Of a stretch of 41,001 nucleotides of DNA, positions 25,990 to 33,532 are shown piece by piece; positions within the stretch are counted from its first letter, which is position 1, and each line of letters starts with the position of its first letter. This DNA comes from Dehalococcoidia bacterium. Its GTDB lineage: Bacteria > Chloroflexota > Dehalococcoidia > Tepidiformales > Tepidiformaceae. The notes under the pieces are model-generated. The model worked only from the letters and a program-made list of their open reading frames with translations, ran no database searches and was not told the DNA's origin. Position numbers and translations under genes: made by a program. The stretch spans positions 1 to 41,001 of the forward strand of contig JADYYG010000061.1 in the NCBI GenBank assembly GCA_020853755.1. Direction: 5' to 3'.

Positions 25990-27107
25990 ACCACCCGAGA
26001 CTCCGTCCGCCGAACCCGACGCAGTTGGCTGCGCTGCGCTGCGCGTTACTGCCGCCTGACCGCGCAATACAGGCCTGGGAGCAGTTGCGGGACCATTCGG
26101 ATGTCCTCGACAAGACGGATCAGGCGACATTCCGGATGCTCCCCATGGTGTACTGGAACCTGCGCAACACTGGACTCGAAGACCCGGCGCTGCAGCTCTT
26201 GAGAGGGGCCTACCGCCAGTCGTGGCTTCGTACCCGGCTTGTGCTGCGCTCGGCACAGACCGTTATTGGTCACCTCCGCTCGGTGGATGTGGAGCCGGTG
26301 GCGCTCAAAGGCTCTGCTTTGCTTGCGACCGCCTACCCTGAGACGGCCCTGCGGCCGATGCACGATGTCGACCTCCTGATCCCACCCGGTCAGTTTGTAC
26401 GTGCATTCGACGCACTGGAATCAGCCGGATGGAAGCCATTGCGAGGGTCGCGAGGGCAGTACTTCAGCACCCTTCGCAGCTTCCACGCGCTGCCGGTCAT
26501 TGGGCCGGACAACGTCGAGACCGACCTCCATCGGCACATGCTGGAGGAAGACTGCTATCGCGGGGCCGATGCGAGAATGCTCGCCCGCCTGCAGCAAGCC
26601 GAACTTGAAGGGGTTCGCCTCACGGTGCCTTCGCTGGAGGACCAGGTCATCAACGCCTGCGTCCATGGGGTGCGTTGGGATCCGGTGCCGCCGTTGCGTT
26701 GGGTGCTCGACGTCGTGATGGCCGTGAGAGCGGCCGACCCCGGGTTCGACTGGGCCTACCTGGAAGGGGAGTCGCTGGAGCGGCGGGTGTCGCTGGCGAT
26801 GGCCGCGGCACTGGGTTTCGCGCGGCAGTTTGAGCCGTCAATTCCTGAGTCGACCATTGACGTGCTCGCCCGCGCCGCCCACGGCCGGCTCGAAAGGGTG
26901 GACTTCAACTTCCAACAGAGGGAGTACTCGGCGCCCGCGCAGGTCGGGCGCTACCTGACTCGGTACCTGCGGCTGTCATCCCAGCGTAGCTTGCGAAGGA
27001 AAGCGACCGGCCTGCCCTCGTACCTGGCTGCGATGTGGGAGCTTGAAGACCCGCGGAACGTGCCGCGCGAGGGCATGCGGCGCGTTTGGGCGGCGCTCCG
27101 GCGGTGA
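25986..27107 (+). CDS. Nucleotidyltransferase-fold protein (NTP_transf_5 type), probable CTG start
   Basis: About 373 residues. The central region has ALKGSALLATAYPETALRP followed by MHDVDLLIP, the paired acidic residues (D-x-D) and lysine of the uncharacterised nucleotidyltransferase family found in polysaccharide and lasso-peptide clusters. NVETDLHRHML supplies a third acid. The C terminus is helical. Start choice: CTG at 25986 overlaps the previous TGA, has GAAGAGG six bases upstream, and adds a reasonable N terminus (NHPRLRPPNPTQLAALR). The nearest common start, TTG at 26025, has no ribosome site. In known lasso clusters such proteins modify a phosphorylated peptide, consistent with the kinase upstream. 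Confidence 0.82.
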   Translation: MNHPRLRPPNPTQLAALRCALLPPDRAIQAWEQLRDHSDVLDKTDQATFRMLPMVYWNLRNTGLEDPALQLLRGAYRQSWLRTRLVLRSAQTVIGHLRSVDVEPVALKGSALLATAYPETALRPMHDVDLLIPPGQFVRAFDALESAGWKPLRGSRGQYFSTLRSFHALPVIGPDNVETDLHRHMLEEDCYRGADARMLARLQQAELEGVRLTVPSLEDQVINACVHGVRWDPVPPLRWVLDVVMAVRAADPGFDWAYLEGESLERRVSLAMAAALGFARQFEPSIPESTIDVLARAAHGRLERVDFNFQQREYSAPAQVGRYLTRYLRLSSQRSLRRKATGLPSYLAAMWELEDPRNVPREGMRRVWAALRR

Positions 27108-27108
27108 C

Positions 27109-27192
27109 TGGTACCGGGGGAGGGATTCGAACCCACACGCCTTGCGGCCGCCGGGTTTAAGCCAGCTGCGTCTGCCATTCCGCCACCCCGGC
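27109..27192 (-). tRNA. tRNA-Leu (TAA)
   Basis: On the minus strand: acceptor stem GCCGGGG pairing with CCCCGGT (one G-T), anticodon TAA in the loop GCTTAAAC, an extended variable arm (GGCGGCCGCAAGGCGT) typical of a class II tRNA, T-arm GGGTTCGAATCCC and an encoded CCA end at 27109-27111. It begins 29 bases after the fur stop and ends one base from the convergent nucleotidyltransferase stop. Confidence 0.97.
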
Positions 27193-27202
27193 GTTGCCTG
27201 TG

Positions 27203-27208
27203 ACTGTA
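27203..27208 (-). promoter_or_regulatory. Putative -10 element of tRNA-Leu
   Basis: TACAGT on the minus strand ends ten bases before the mature 5' end of tRNA-Leu. It lies in the short gap after the fur gene. Confidence 0.35.
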
Positions 27209-27221
27209 GCCGAGGCGGGAC

Positions 27222-27638
27222 TCATGCGGTACGGCGGCAGGACTGGCAGAGCCCGTACAGTTCGAGGCTGTGGCCCTGGAGTGCAAACCCGCGAGTTCGC
27301 GCCTGCTCGGCGATACGGGCGTCGATCTCCGGGTCATTGAACTCGGTGAGCGACCCGCAGGTCCGGCAGACCAGGTGGTGGTGATGGTCGCCCTCGGAGA
27401 CCTGGTAGCGGGCGGTGCCGTCTTCGAGGGGCACCCGGCACATCATGTCCAGTTCAAGCAGCAACTTGATCGTCCGGAAGACGGTGGCACGGCCTACTCC
27501 AGGCACTTCGGAGAGCAGGTCTTCTACCGTGAATGGTCCCGGAGCATTGCCGATTGCATTCAGTACCGCCCGCCGAGGAGCGGTCGACCGGAAGCCGATG
27601 AGTTCGAGCCGGGATGAGGCAGTGTCCGCGAATGTCAC
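27222..27638 (-). CDS. Fur-family metal-responsive regulator
   Basis: 138 residues, normal Fur/Zur/PerR size. The N-terminal winged helix (about 5-80) contains RRAVLNAIG and VGRATVFRTIKLLLEL. The dimer domain carries the sensory site DHHHHLVCRTCG, a downstream EFNDPEI, and the second cysteine pair CQSC near the C terminus, which together with the first CxxC would form a structural zinc site. Which metal it senses cannot be decided from sequence. GTG 27638 starts the domain, seven bases after TACGAT, suggesting a leaderless message. The cheW gene is divergent. Confidence 0.92.
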   Translation of the reverse strand: MTFADTASSRLELIGFRSTAPRRAVLNAIGNAPGPFTVEDLLSEVPGVGRATVFRTIKLLLELDMMCRVPLEDGTARYQVSEGDHHHHLVCRTCGSLTEFNDPEIDARIAEQARTRGFALQGHSLELYGLCQSCRRTA

Positions 27639-27645
27639 GGTTTCA

Positions 27646-27651
27646 ATCGTA
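27646..27651 (-). promoter_or_regulatory. Putative -10 element for leaderless fur transcript
   Basis: TACGAT on the minus strand ends seven bases before the GTG at 27638, with no ribosome site between. Confidence 0.4.
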
Positions 27652-27724
27652 ACAAAGCACCGAATCGCAACCGATGGCGGCACGAATCTCCCGATGATCG
27701 AGGGTGAGGGAAGGAGAAGAGTCC

Positions 27725-28192
27725 ATGACCGGTCAGATTTCGCGGGATGTGCCCAGGCAGCTTGTTGTGTTCCGGGTTGGTCCAACGGCGTTCGGGGTGG
27801 ACATCGCCGCGGTGCAGGAGATCCTTCCGTTGCTTCCGGTGACGCGGACGCCCGGAGCGCCCGCCGGAGTGCTTGGCGTTGCCGACGTGCGGAACCGGGT
27901 GATCCCCGTGTTCGACCTCCACCTCCACTTCGGGCTGCTGCGGCCGGACGAAAACCGCGAGACGCGCCTGATCGTGGTCGACGCCGGGCAGGCGCCGGTC
28001 GCGGTCCTCGTGGACGGAGTGGACCAGGTTGTGAATGTGGGCGCCGAGGACATCCAGCCGGTTCGCAGTGCAGGGAGCGTTGCGGCGCCTGCCTATGTGA
28101 ACGGTGTGCTTCGCACTGCTGACCGCCTGGTGCTCTGGGTCGAACCCGAAGCCCTCATCCCCGAGCCGGTACAGATGGCGGCCGCGGCCTGA
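27725..28192 (+). CDS. cheW: CheW-like chemotaxis coupling protein
   Basis: 155 residues, one CheW (SH3-like double barrel) domain: LVVFRVGPTAFGVDIAAVQEI at the N terminus, then the conserved GVLGVADVRNRVIPVFDL strand pair, LIVVDAGQAPVAVLVDGV, and a closing LRTADRLVLWVEPEAL. CheW links chemoreceptors to the CheA kinase. No che, pil or receptor genes are nearby, so it may serve a system encoded elsewhere, or signalling for pili or gliding. ATG 27725 is preceded by AAGGAGAAGAG. It ends one base from the convergent MBL-fold gene. Confidence 0.9.
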   Translation: MTGQISRDVPRQLVVFRVGPTAFGVDIAAVQEILPLLPVTRTPGAPAGVLGVADVRNRVIPVFDLHLHFGLLRPDENRETRLIVVDAGQAPVAVLVDGVDQVVNVGAEDIQPVRSAGSVAAPAYVNGVLRTADRLVLWVEPEALIPEPVQMAAAA

Positions 28193-28193
28193 G

Positions 28194-29159
28194 CTACATC
28201 GCGCGCCAGCGACCATCGCTGCACGCGGCGCGGCCCTCTTCGGCGAGGACGTCGAGGTGGCCCTGCACGGTTGCGATGATCTGCCAGAAGCGGCGGCGAA
28301 GCGCCCGCGGGTAGACGCGCTCAGCGAGGGTGTACAGCGGTGAAGGCCCGGCTTCCCGCAGATCGGTATGGAGCCGGGCCGTGCGGACGCGAGCCTGCTC
28401 CAGGTTGGCTTTAATGACGTCGTGGACGTCCCCGAACGGCTCCCCGTGCCCGGGGTAGCACCGCTTCCATGGGCTTTGGCGTGCGAGTGCGCCCAGGGAG
28501 TCGAGGAATCGCGGGAGGCTCGGAAAGCGCGCGCCGCCATGGAATTGGATGGCCGGAGTGGGCGTGATCTCGGGCAGGAGGGTGTCGCCGGAGAACAGCG
28601 CATGCTGACCCTTATGCACAACGACCAGGTTCCCCGGGGTGTGCCCGGGGGCTGGCACGGCCGTTAGCCCGCACGGCAGCGGCTCGGGCTCGGTCACGGT
28701 TCGTGCGGGTTCGAACGGGTGATAGCGGAGGGCTGTTGGCCAGCGCCCATCCCCGGGTTGGCGCCACGTCGTGGCCCGGCGCATCGCGTGCGACCACGTG
28801 CGTCGCTGTTCGAGGCCGCCCTGTACCTCTGCGATGACCGCCCGGGGCGCGCCACACGCAGCGACGAATGCCTCAAGGTCGTCGATGTCCCGGTCGGTGT
28901 GTCCGAGCGTCTGAGGGACGTCATCTGTCCCGGCGAGCACGGGCACGCCCCGTTCCTGCCACCAGCGCCCGAGGCCAGCGTGGTCCAGGTGGCCGTGGGT
29001 GGCGACGACGAGCGACGGCGTCCGCCCGGCGAGCGCTTCGACCAGGACCTGCGTGGCCCCGCGGTAATCCGGCCCGGTGTCGATGACGACGAGGTCATCG
29101 GCGTCACTCACCAGGTACACGCTGTTGTAGGCCATGCGGACATGTTCGACCGAAAGCAC
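28194..29159 (-). CDS. Metallo-beta-lactamase-fold hydrolase
   Basis: 321 residues. Metal ligands: HGHLDHAG (the HxHxDH signature), a later APGHTPGN, FSGDTLLP and YPGHGEPFGD near residue 240, all as in the glyoxalase II/RNase Z-like hydrolases of the MBL fold. After the core comes a helical C-terminal extension of about 75 residues resembling the winged-helix tail of lactamase-B2-like proteins. It probably hydrolyses a thioester, ester or phosphodiester; substrate unknown. GTG 29159 lies seven bases after TACACT on the minus strand. Confidence 0.9.
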   Translation of the reverse strand: MLSVEHVRMAYNSVYLVSDADDLVVIDTGPDYRGATQVLVEALAGRTPSLVVATHGHLDHAGLGRWWQERGVPVLAGTDDVPQTLGHTDRDIDDLEAFVAACGAPRAVIAEVQGGLEQRRTWSHAMRRATTWRQPGDGRWPTALRYHPFEPARTVTEPEPLPCGLTAVPAPGHTPGNLVVVHKGQHALFSGDTLLPEITPTPAIQFHGGARFPSLPRFLDSLGALARQSPWKRCYPGHGEPFGDVHDVIKANLEQARVRTARLHTDLREAGPSPLYTLAERVYPRALRRRFWQIIATVQGHLDVLAEEGRAACSDGRWRAM

Positions 29160-29166
29160 CTGACGG

Positions 29167-29172
29167 AGTGTA
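29167..29172 (-). promoter_or_regulatory. Putative -10 element for leaderless MBL-fold gene transcript
   Basis: TACACT on the minus strand ends seven bases before GTG 29159. It faces away from the moxR element at 29222-29227. Confidence 0.4.
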
Positions 29173-29221
29173 CGAAGCGCCGTGCGTTCACCCCAGTTCG
29201 CGCTGCGGGTGCGGCACCGCG

Positions 29222-29227
29222 TACCAT
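29222..29227 (+). promoter_or_regulatory. Putative -10 element for leaderless moxR transcript
   Basis: TACCAT ends six bases before the GTG start at 29234; no ribosome site is present between them. Confidence 0.5.
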
Positions 29228-29233
29228 CCGCCG

Positions 29234-30208
29234 GTGACCACTGCTGACCGCCTGTCGATTGAGGACGTTGCCCTCATCAACGCCACCGCCAACCGGCTCG
29301 AAGAGAGCATCGAACGTGTCATCGTCGGGAAGCCAGAGATCGTGCGGCTCGCCCTCGTGGCGTTGCTCTGCGAGGGCCACATTTTGCTCGAAGACGTACC
29401 CGGGTTGGGCAAGACGACGCTGGCCAAGGCGATCGCGCGCTCCCTGGGGTGTGAGTTCCGGCGCATCCAGTTCACCCCTGACCTGATGCCCGCCGATATC
29501 ACCGGGATCAACTACTACAACCAGAAGCTCGGTGAGTTCGTCTTCCGCGAAGGGCCGCTGGTGGCGCAGGTCGTCCTTGCCGACGAAATCAACCGGGCGA
29601 CACCGCGGACCCAGTCCGCGCTGCTCGAAGCGATGGAGGAGCGCCAGCTCACGGTCGAAGGCGTGACCACGAAGTTGCCGTCGCCCTTCCTCGTGGTGGC
29701 GACCCAGAACCCGGTGGAACTCGAGGGCACCTTCCCGCTGCCCGAAGCCCAGCTCGACCGGTTCCTGATCCGGCTCAAGCTCGGCTATCCCAGCGAGGAC
29801 GAGGAAGACGAGATCCTGCGCCGGTTCGAAGGCGACTCGCCGCTCGAATCGCTGCAACCGGTTATCACGGGGGAAGAACTCAGCCGGCTGGCCGCCGCAC
29901 TTCGCCACCTCCACGTGGACCCATCAGTCCGCCGGTACGCGGTCCAGATCGTGCAGGCGACGCGAGAGGATCCCGCGTTCGAACTTGGCGCGAGCCCACG
30001 CGGAAGCCTCGCGCTGTTCCGGACGGCGCGTGCCCTGGCCGCTATCTCCGGGCGTGACTACGTTCTCCCGGATGATGTGAAGACGATGGCGCCGTATGTC
30101 CTGCCGCATCGGCTGATCCTTTCGACGCAGGCGCGGTTGCGGGGCCGGAACGGCGACGACCTGCTGGCTGAGGTGCTCAAGCGAGTGCCTGTGCCCATCG
30201 AGGGCTAG
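29234..30208 (+). CDS. MoxR-family AAA+ ATPase
   Basis: 324 residues. AAA+ landmarks: Walker A VPGLGKTT (55-62), Walker B VLADE (114-118), sensor 1 at N159 in VATQNP, the FPLPEAQLDRF segment with its arginine finger region, and a C-terminal lid domain (SPRGSLALFRTARALA). MoxR proteins act as chaperones that activate or insert partner proteins, commonly with DUF58 and von Willebrand-type proteins. The DUF58 gene follows with no gap, which is the conserved pairing. GTG 29234 is preferred to upstream starts because the homology begins nearby and a TACCAT element precedes it. Confidence 0.95.
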   Translation: MTTADRLSIEDVALINATANRLEESIERVIVGKPEIVRLALVALLCEGHILLEDVPGLGKTTLAKAIARSLGCEFRRIQFTPDLMPADITGINYYNQKLGEFVFREGPLVAQVVLADEINRATPRTQSALLEAMEERQLTVEGVTTKLPSPFLVVATQNPVELEGTFPLPEAQLDRFLIRLKLGYPSEDEEDEILRRFEGDSPLESLQPVITGEELSRLAAALRHLHVDPSVRRYAVQIVQATREDPAFELGASPRGSLALFRTARALAAISGRDYVLPDDVKTMAPYVLPHRLILSTQARLRGRNGDDLLAEVLKRVPVPIEG

Positions 30209-31420
30209 ATGCCGTTCCGGGACTCCTGGGTCGTTGTTGGCGTCCTGCTCATCTTCGCTGGATTTGGCGCGGAGCAGCCGATCATCGGCGTGATTGGGGC
30301 CCTCGTGCTCGTGCTCGGCTGGGTCACCCGGTACTGGAGCCGCCACGTGTTCGACCGGGTCACGCTGACGCGTACGCCTTCGGAGTGGCGAACGTTCATC
30401 GGTGAAGAGGTCGATGTCGAATTCACGATGACCAACGCGAAGCCGTTGCCGCTACCCTGGTACGAATGGCGGTTCGCGCTCTCGGAGCCCCTGACGGTCC
30501 CGGGTGAATCGCTCGGCGCCGCGGCAGTCCCGGGGCTGAAGTGGCTGCATCGGCGCGGCTCGCTCGGCTGGTACCAGAAGCATCGCTGGAAGTTCACCGT
30601 GAAGCCGGTGGAACGCGGCTTTCATCAGTTTGGCCCTGCAACACTCCGTTCAGCCGACCTCCTCGGCGCCTTCCCACGTTCCATCGAAGACGACGGCAAG
30701 GAGCACCTCATTGTCTTCCCGGCGGTCGTGCCGCTGGAAGACCTCGGGTTGCCCTCGGATCGGCCATTCGGGGAACGTCGAGGCGGGGACCCGGTGTTCG
30801 AGGACCCGCTCCGCATCGCCGGCATGCGGGAGTACCGGCCGGGCGACCCCCTGAAGCGAATCGACTGGAAGGCGACAGCACGGTCGGGCGACTTGCGGTC
30901 GCGAGTGTACGAGCCTTCGGCCACGCAGCAGCTCTACCTGCTCGTGAACATCGACACGATGGAACACTCATGGGAGGGCTACCTCAAGGAGGAACTGGAG
31001 CGGATCGTGTCTGTCACGGCCTCGCTGGCGGCGTGGGCGGCCGGGGCGCGGTATTCCGTGGGCCTGCTCGCGAACGGCGCGTTCCCCGACGCCGACCGGC
31101 CTATCCGCCTGCCCCCATCACGCTCGCGCGACCAGTTGACGCGCATCCTCGAAGCGCTCGCAGTGATCCAGCCGCTTACCCTTGGCGACCTTGCAGGCGC
31201 TATCCGCAAGGAAAGCGGGCGCATGCCGGCAGGCTCCACGCTGGTTGTTGTGGCGTCGCTCATGCCCGAGGCGCTCGCGGGGGTGCTCGCGCGGCTGCGC
31301 GATGAGGGCCACCACGTGTTCGTCATCGCGACCAGCCCTCGGGTGCAGGACTCCTTGCCGCCGGGCATCGGGATGCGTGAAGTCCGAGGCAGCGCCGTTG
31401 CCGAGGTGACCTTCGCATGA
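30209..31420 (+). CDS. DUF58-domain membrane-anchored protein
   Basis: 403 residues. Two hydrophobic helices near the N terminus (about 7-20 and 24-38) anchor it; a beta-rich segment follows (about 50-150). The DUF58 signature EYRPGDPLKRIDWKATARSG lies near residue 210, ahead of a vWA-like region to the C terminus. It is the usual partner of MoxR. Its ATG follows the moxR stop directly and its stop overlaps the next ATG (ATGA at 31417-31420). The set is often tied to cell-envelope processes, but a specific role is unknown. Confidence 0.92.
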   Translation: MPFRDSWVVVGVLLIFAGFGAEQPIIGVIGALVLVLGWVTRYWSRHVFDRVTLTRTPSEWRTFIGEEVDVEFTMTNAKPLPLPWYEWRFALSEPLTVPGESLGAAAVPGLKWLHRRGSLGWYQKHRWKFTVKPVERGFHQFGPATLRSADLLGAFPRSIEDDGKEHLIVFPAVVPLEDLGLPSDRPFGERRGGDPVFEDPLRIAGMREYRPGDPLKRIDWKATARSGDLRSRVYEPSATQQLYLLVNIDTMEHSWEGYLKEELERIVSVTASLAAWAAGARYSVGLLANGAFPDADRPIRLPPSRSRDQLTRILEALAVIQPLTLGDLAGAIRKESGRMPAGSTLVVVASLMPEALAGVLARLRDEGHHVFVIATSPRVQDSLPPGIGMREVRGSAVAEVTFA

Positions 31421-32748
31421 TTGCCCGCTTCGCCGTCGTCTCCTTGCTCCTCGCCGAAGCCTTCGTCGTCGCGACGTTCGCCGAGTTCCTTGCCGCCACC
31501 TACGGGAGCGAGATGCCGCACGCCGTTGCCGCGTGGGCGTTCGGACTCATGGCCCTGGCCGGGTATGGCCTCCCCACATTCCTGGCCGGGTTCGAAATCT
31601 CGGAGCGCAAGGCCCTCGCGCTTGTTGGCGTCGCGGGCCTGCTGCTGGCGTATCTGCTTGTGCGCATCACGGTGGTTGGCGATATCGCCGTCTGGGACCT
31701 GGCGTGGATCGGCGACTTCCTCGGCGATTCACAGGAGGCGGCTCAACGCGGCGGCCACGCGATGGTCGGGGCTGTGCTGCTGCTCGTGGTCTGGGCCCGG
31801 GCCAACCTGCGCGCTGCCGACGAGATCGAAATGGAGACCCTGGCGCGGTCACTCACGCTGCCGTTCGCCATCGTCACCATCGTGGTCGTGCTCGGGGCCA
31901 TGGGGGATCGGTCGGGCGAAGTGGGCCGCGCGGGCGCCGCGTTCTACCTGTTCGCCGTTCTCGCGCTCGTTTGTTCCCAGCTTTCGCTCAGCGGCGCAAC
32001 CTTCGACGAAATGCGGGCCGGAAGCACTGCCGGGATCTTGCTCGCCGGCGCCGCAGCGGCCTCGCTGGTGGTGCTGCTGATCATCGCGCTGGTGGTTGGC
32101 GTGCTCGGCCCGACGCTCGGCCCGGTCATCGGCGCGGCTGTACGCTGGACCTTGACGATCGTCTTGACGCCGGTCGCGTGGGTGCTCACCTGGTTCTTCG
32201 AACTGCTCTTCCGCGGGGCGAACCCGTTCCCGGATATCCAGGAGCAGGTGCTCAATCGAAGCCAGGAGGCGGCAGACCCAAAGGGCAGCGAATCGACCGC
32301 GACGCGGGTGAGCGCATTCGCCATGCGGGTTGTTGCGCTTACCTTGATGGTTGCCCTGGCCGCGCTCATCGCGACGGTGTTCGCGCGGATGCGCCGCCGC
32401 TCCCGACAGCGAGATCTCGATGGACGAGAGGTGGGCACTGCCGGCGACCTCCGATCGGACCTCGGCGCGATGTTCCGGTCGCTGTTCAGGCGGCACACCA
32501 CACTCCGCGCCGGAGAGTCGACGACCGAAGCCACCCGGCTCTACCTCGAGGTGTTGGAACGAGCTGAGGCAGGCGGCCACGAGCGCGGGACGGGTGCAAC
32601 CGCGCGTGAATTCGCTCCGGTCCTTCACGAGGTGTTCGCCGACCCGGTTACAGACGACATAACGCGAGCTTTCGAACTCGCGCGCTACGCCGGCAGGGAG
32701 CCAGACGCGCGAACGCTGGAGGACCTTCGGCGCCGCTGGAAGCCGTAG
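31417..32748 (+). CDS. Multi-pass membrane protein with C-terminal DUF4129-like domain
   Basis: 443 residues. About eight hydrophobic helices occupy residues 1-255, a ninth lies near 300-325, followed by a basic RMRRRSRQR stop-transfer and a cytoplasmic domain. The last about 75 residues (TRLYLEVLERAEAGG through LEDLRRRWKP) resemble DUF4129, the tail of TgpA-type transglutaminase-like membrane proteins that pair with MoxR and DUF58. The transglutaminase catalytic core (Cys-His-Asp) normally lying between the membrane part and the tail is absent. Coupled to the DUF58 gene by an ATGA overlap. Confidence 0.8.
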   Translation: MIARFAVVSLLLAEAFVVATFAEFLAATYGSEMPHAVAAWAFGLMALAGYGLPTFLAGFEISERKALALVGVAGLLLAYLLVRITVVGDIAVWDLAWIGDFLGDSQEAAQRGGHAMVGAVLLLVVWARANLRAADEIEMETLARSLTLPFAIVTIVVVLGAMGDRSGEVGRAGAAFYLFAVLALVCSQLSLSGATFDEMRAGSTAGILLAGAAAASLVVLLIIALVVGVLGPTLGPVIGAAVRWTLTIVLTPVAWVLTWFFELLFRGANPFPDIQEQVLNRSQEAADPKGSESTATRVSAFAMRVVALTLMVALAALIATVFARMRRRSRQRDLDGREVGTAGDLRSDLGAMFRSLFRRHTTLRAGESTTEATRLYLEVLERAEAGGHERGTGATAREFAPVLHEVFADPVTDDITRAFELARYAGREPDARTLEDLRRRWKP

Positions 32749-32749
32749 G

Positions 32750-33472
32750 TCAGCGGGCTGCCGTGTCGCGAAGCTCCGCCCACGAGTCCCCAAAGCCAGT
32801 GACGACTGGGACGGCGGCCGACGTGTCGGCGGTTGCTGCGAACGCGATATCCTCGGCGAAGCCCAGCGAGCGGAGAAGCGCGACGTGCACCGATTCCGAA
32901 AGCATGCGAACTGGTTCAGGCAGCGCCAGCGCCAGGCGCGCTCCGTCACCCAGCGCGATATTCGGCGCCGCACGGTGCACTGTCTGGACGAACAGGGCGG
33001 CCGTCGCGAAGTCCTCGAGCGAGAAGCGGTTCGCGCCACCGTTTCCGGCGCAGACGACCGCAACGGATTCGTAGCGTTCCGCGAAAGCAGCGGCCGCGGT
33101 GAGGTTCGCCACGGCGGCGCTGACGGTTACTCCCAGCGGCGCGACCGCGCAGAGTGCCGTGGTCCCGTTGGAAGTGGTGAGGACTCCGCTCTTTCCCGCG
33201 AGGTCGAGCGTGGATGCTTCGACTGGAGAGTTTCCATAATCGAAGCCATCCGGACGCAGCCCCCCGCGTTCGCCGAAGAGGATGTCGCCTGGTTGGCGGC
33301 CGGCCAGGGCTTCCTCGACCGTCGTCACGACGGTCAGTTCCTCCAGCCCGCATGCGAAGAGAGTGGCGATAGGGGTGGTAGCGCGAAGCACATCGATGAC
33401 GAGGTAGCAGTCGGCCCGCGGCAGGGCCAGCGCCTCAGCAGGGGTCATCGCGATGTCGATGCTGGAAACCAT
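32750..33472 (-). CDS. 2-phosphosulfolactate phosphatase family protein (ComB-like)
   Basis: 240 residues with the ComB pattern: LVIDVLRATTPIATL near residue 24, a GERGGLRPDGFDYGNSP block, TTSNGTTAL and VVCAGNGG with FSLEDF. ComB is a Mg-dependent acid phosphatase of coenzyme M biosynthesis in archaea; bacterial homologues are widespread without coenzyme M genes, so the true substrate here is uncertain. The usual LRATTTI motif reads LRATTPI. The gene converges on the DUF4129 gene, with their stops one base apart, and is divergent from murI. No ribosome site is obvious at the ATG. Confidence 0.88.
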   Translation of the reverse strand: MVSSIDIAMTPAEALALPRADCYLVIDVLRATTPIATLFACGLEELTVVTTVEEALAGRQPGDILFGERGGLRPDGFDYGNSPVEASTLDLAGKSGVLTTSNGTTALCAVAPLGVTVSAAVANLTAAAAFAERYESVAVVCAGNGGANRFSLEDFATAALFVQTVHRAAPNIALGDGARLALALPEPVRMLSESVHVALLRSLGFAEDIAFAATADTSAAVPVVTGFGDSWAELRDTAAR

Positions 33473-33518
33473 CGCCGAGTAGCATCGAAGCGCCGGGCGC
33501 TCCGCGCATCTCCCATGC

Positions 33519-33524
33519 TAAGGT
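33519..33524 (+). promoter_or_regulatory. Putative -10 element of the murI-pyrF transcript
   Basis: TAAGGT ends eight bases before the murI ATG. GAGGG (33525-33529) just before the ATG could also be a very short-leader ribosome site, so leaderless or near-leaderless initiation is possible. Confidence 0.35.
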
Positions 33525-33532
33525 GAGGGTCG

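Noticed and set aside
22429..27107. Complete lasso-peptide cluster with precursor, protease and cyclase.
   Set aside because: Only RRE, kinase, glycosyltransferases and nucleotidyltransferase are present. No transglutaminase-like protease, no asparagine-synthetase-like cyclase and no precursor-like small ORF was seen.
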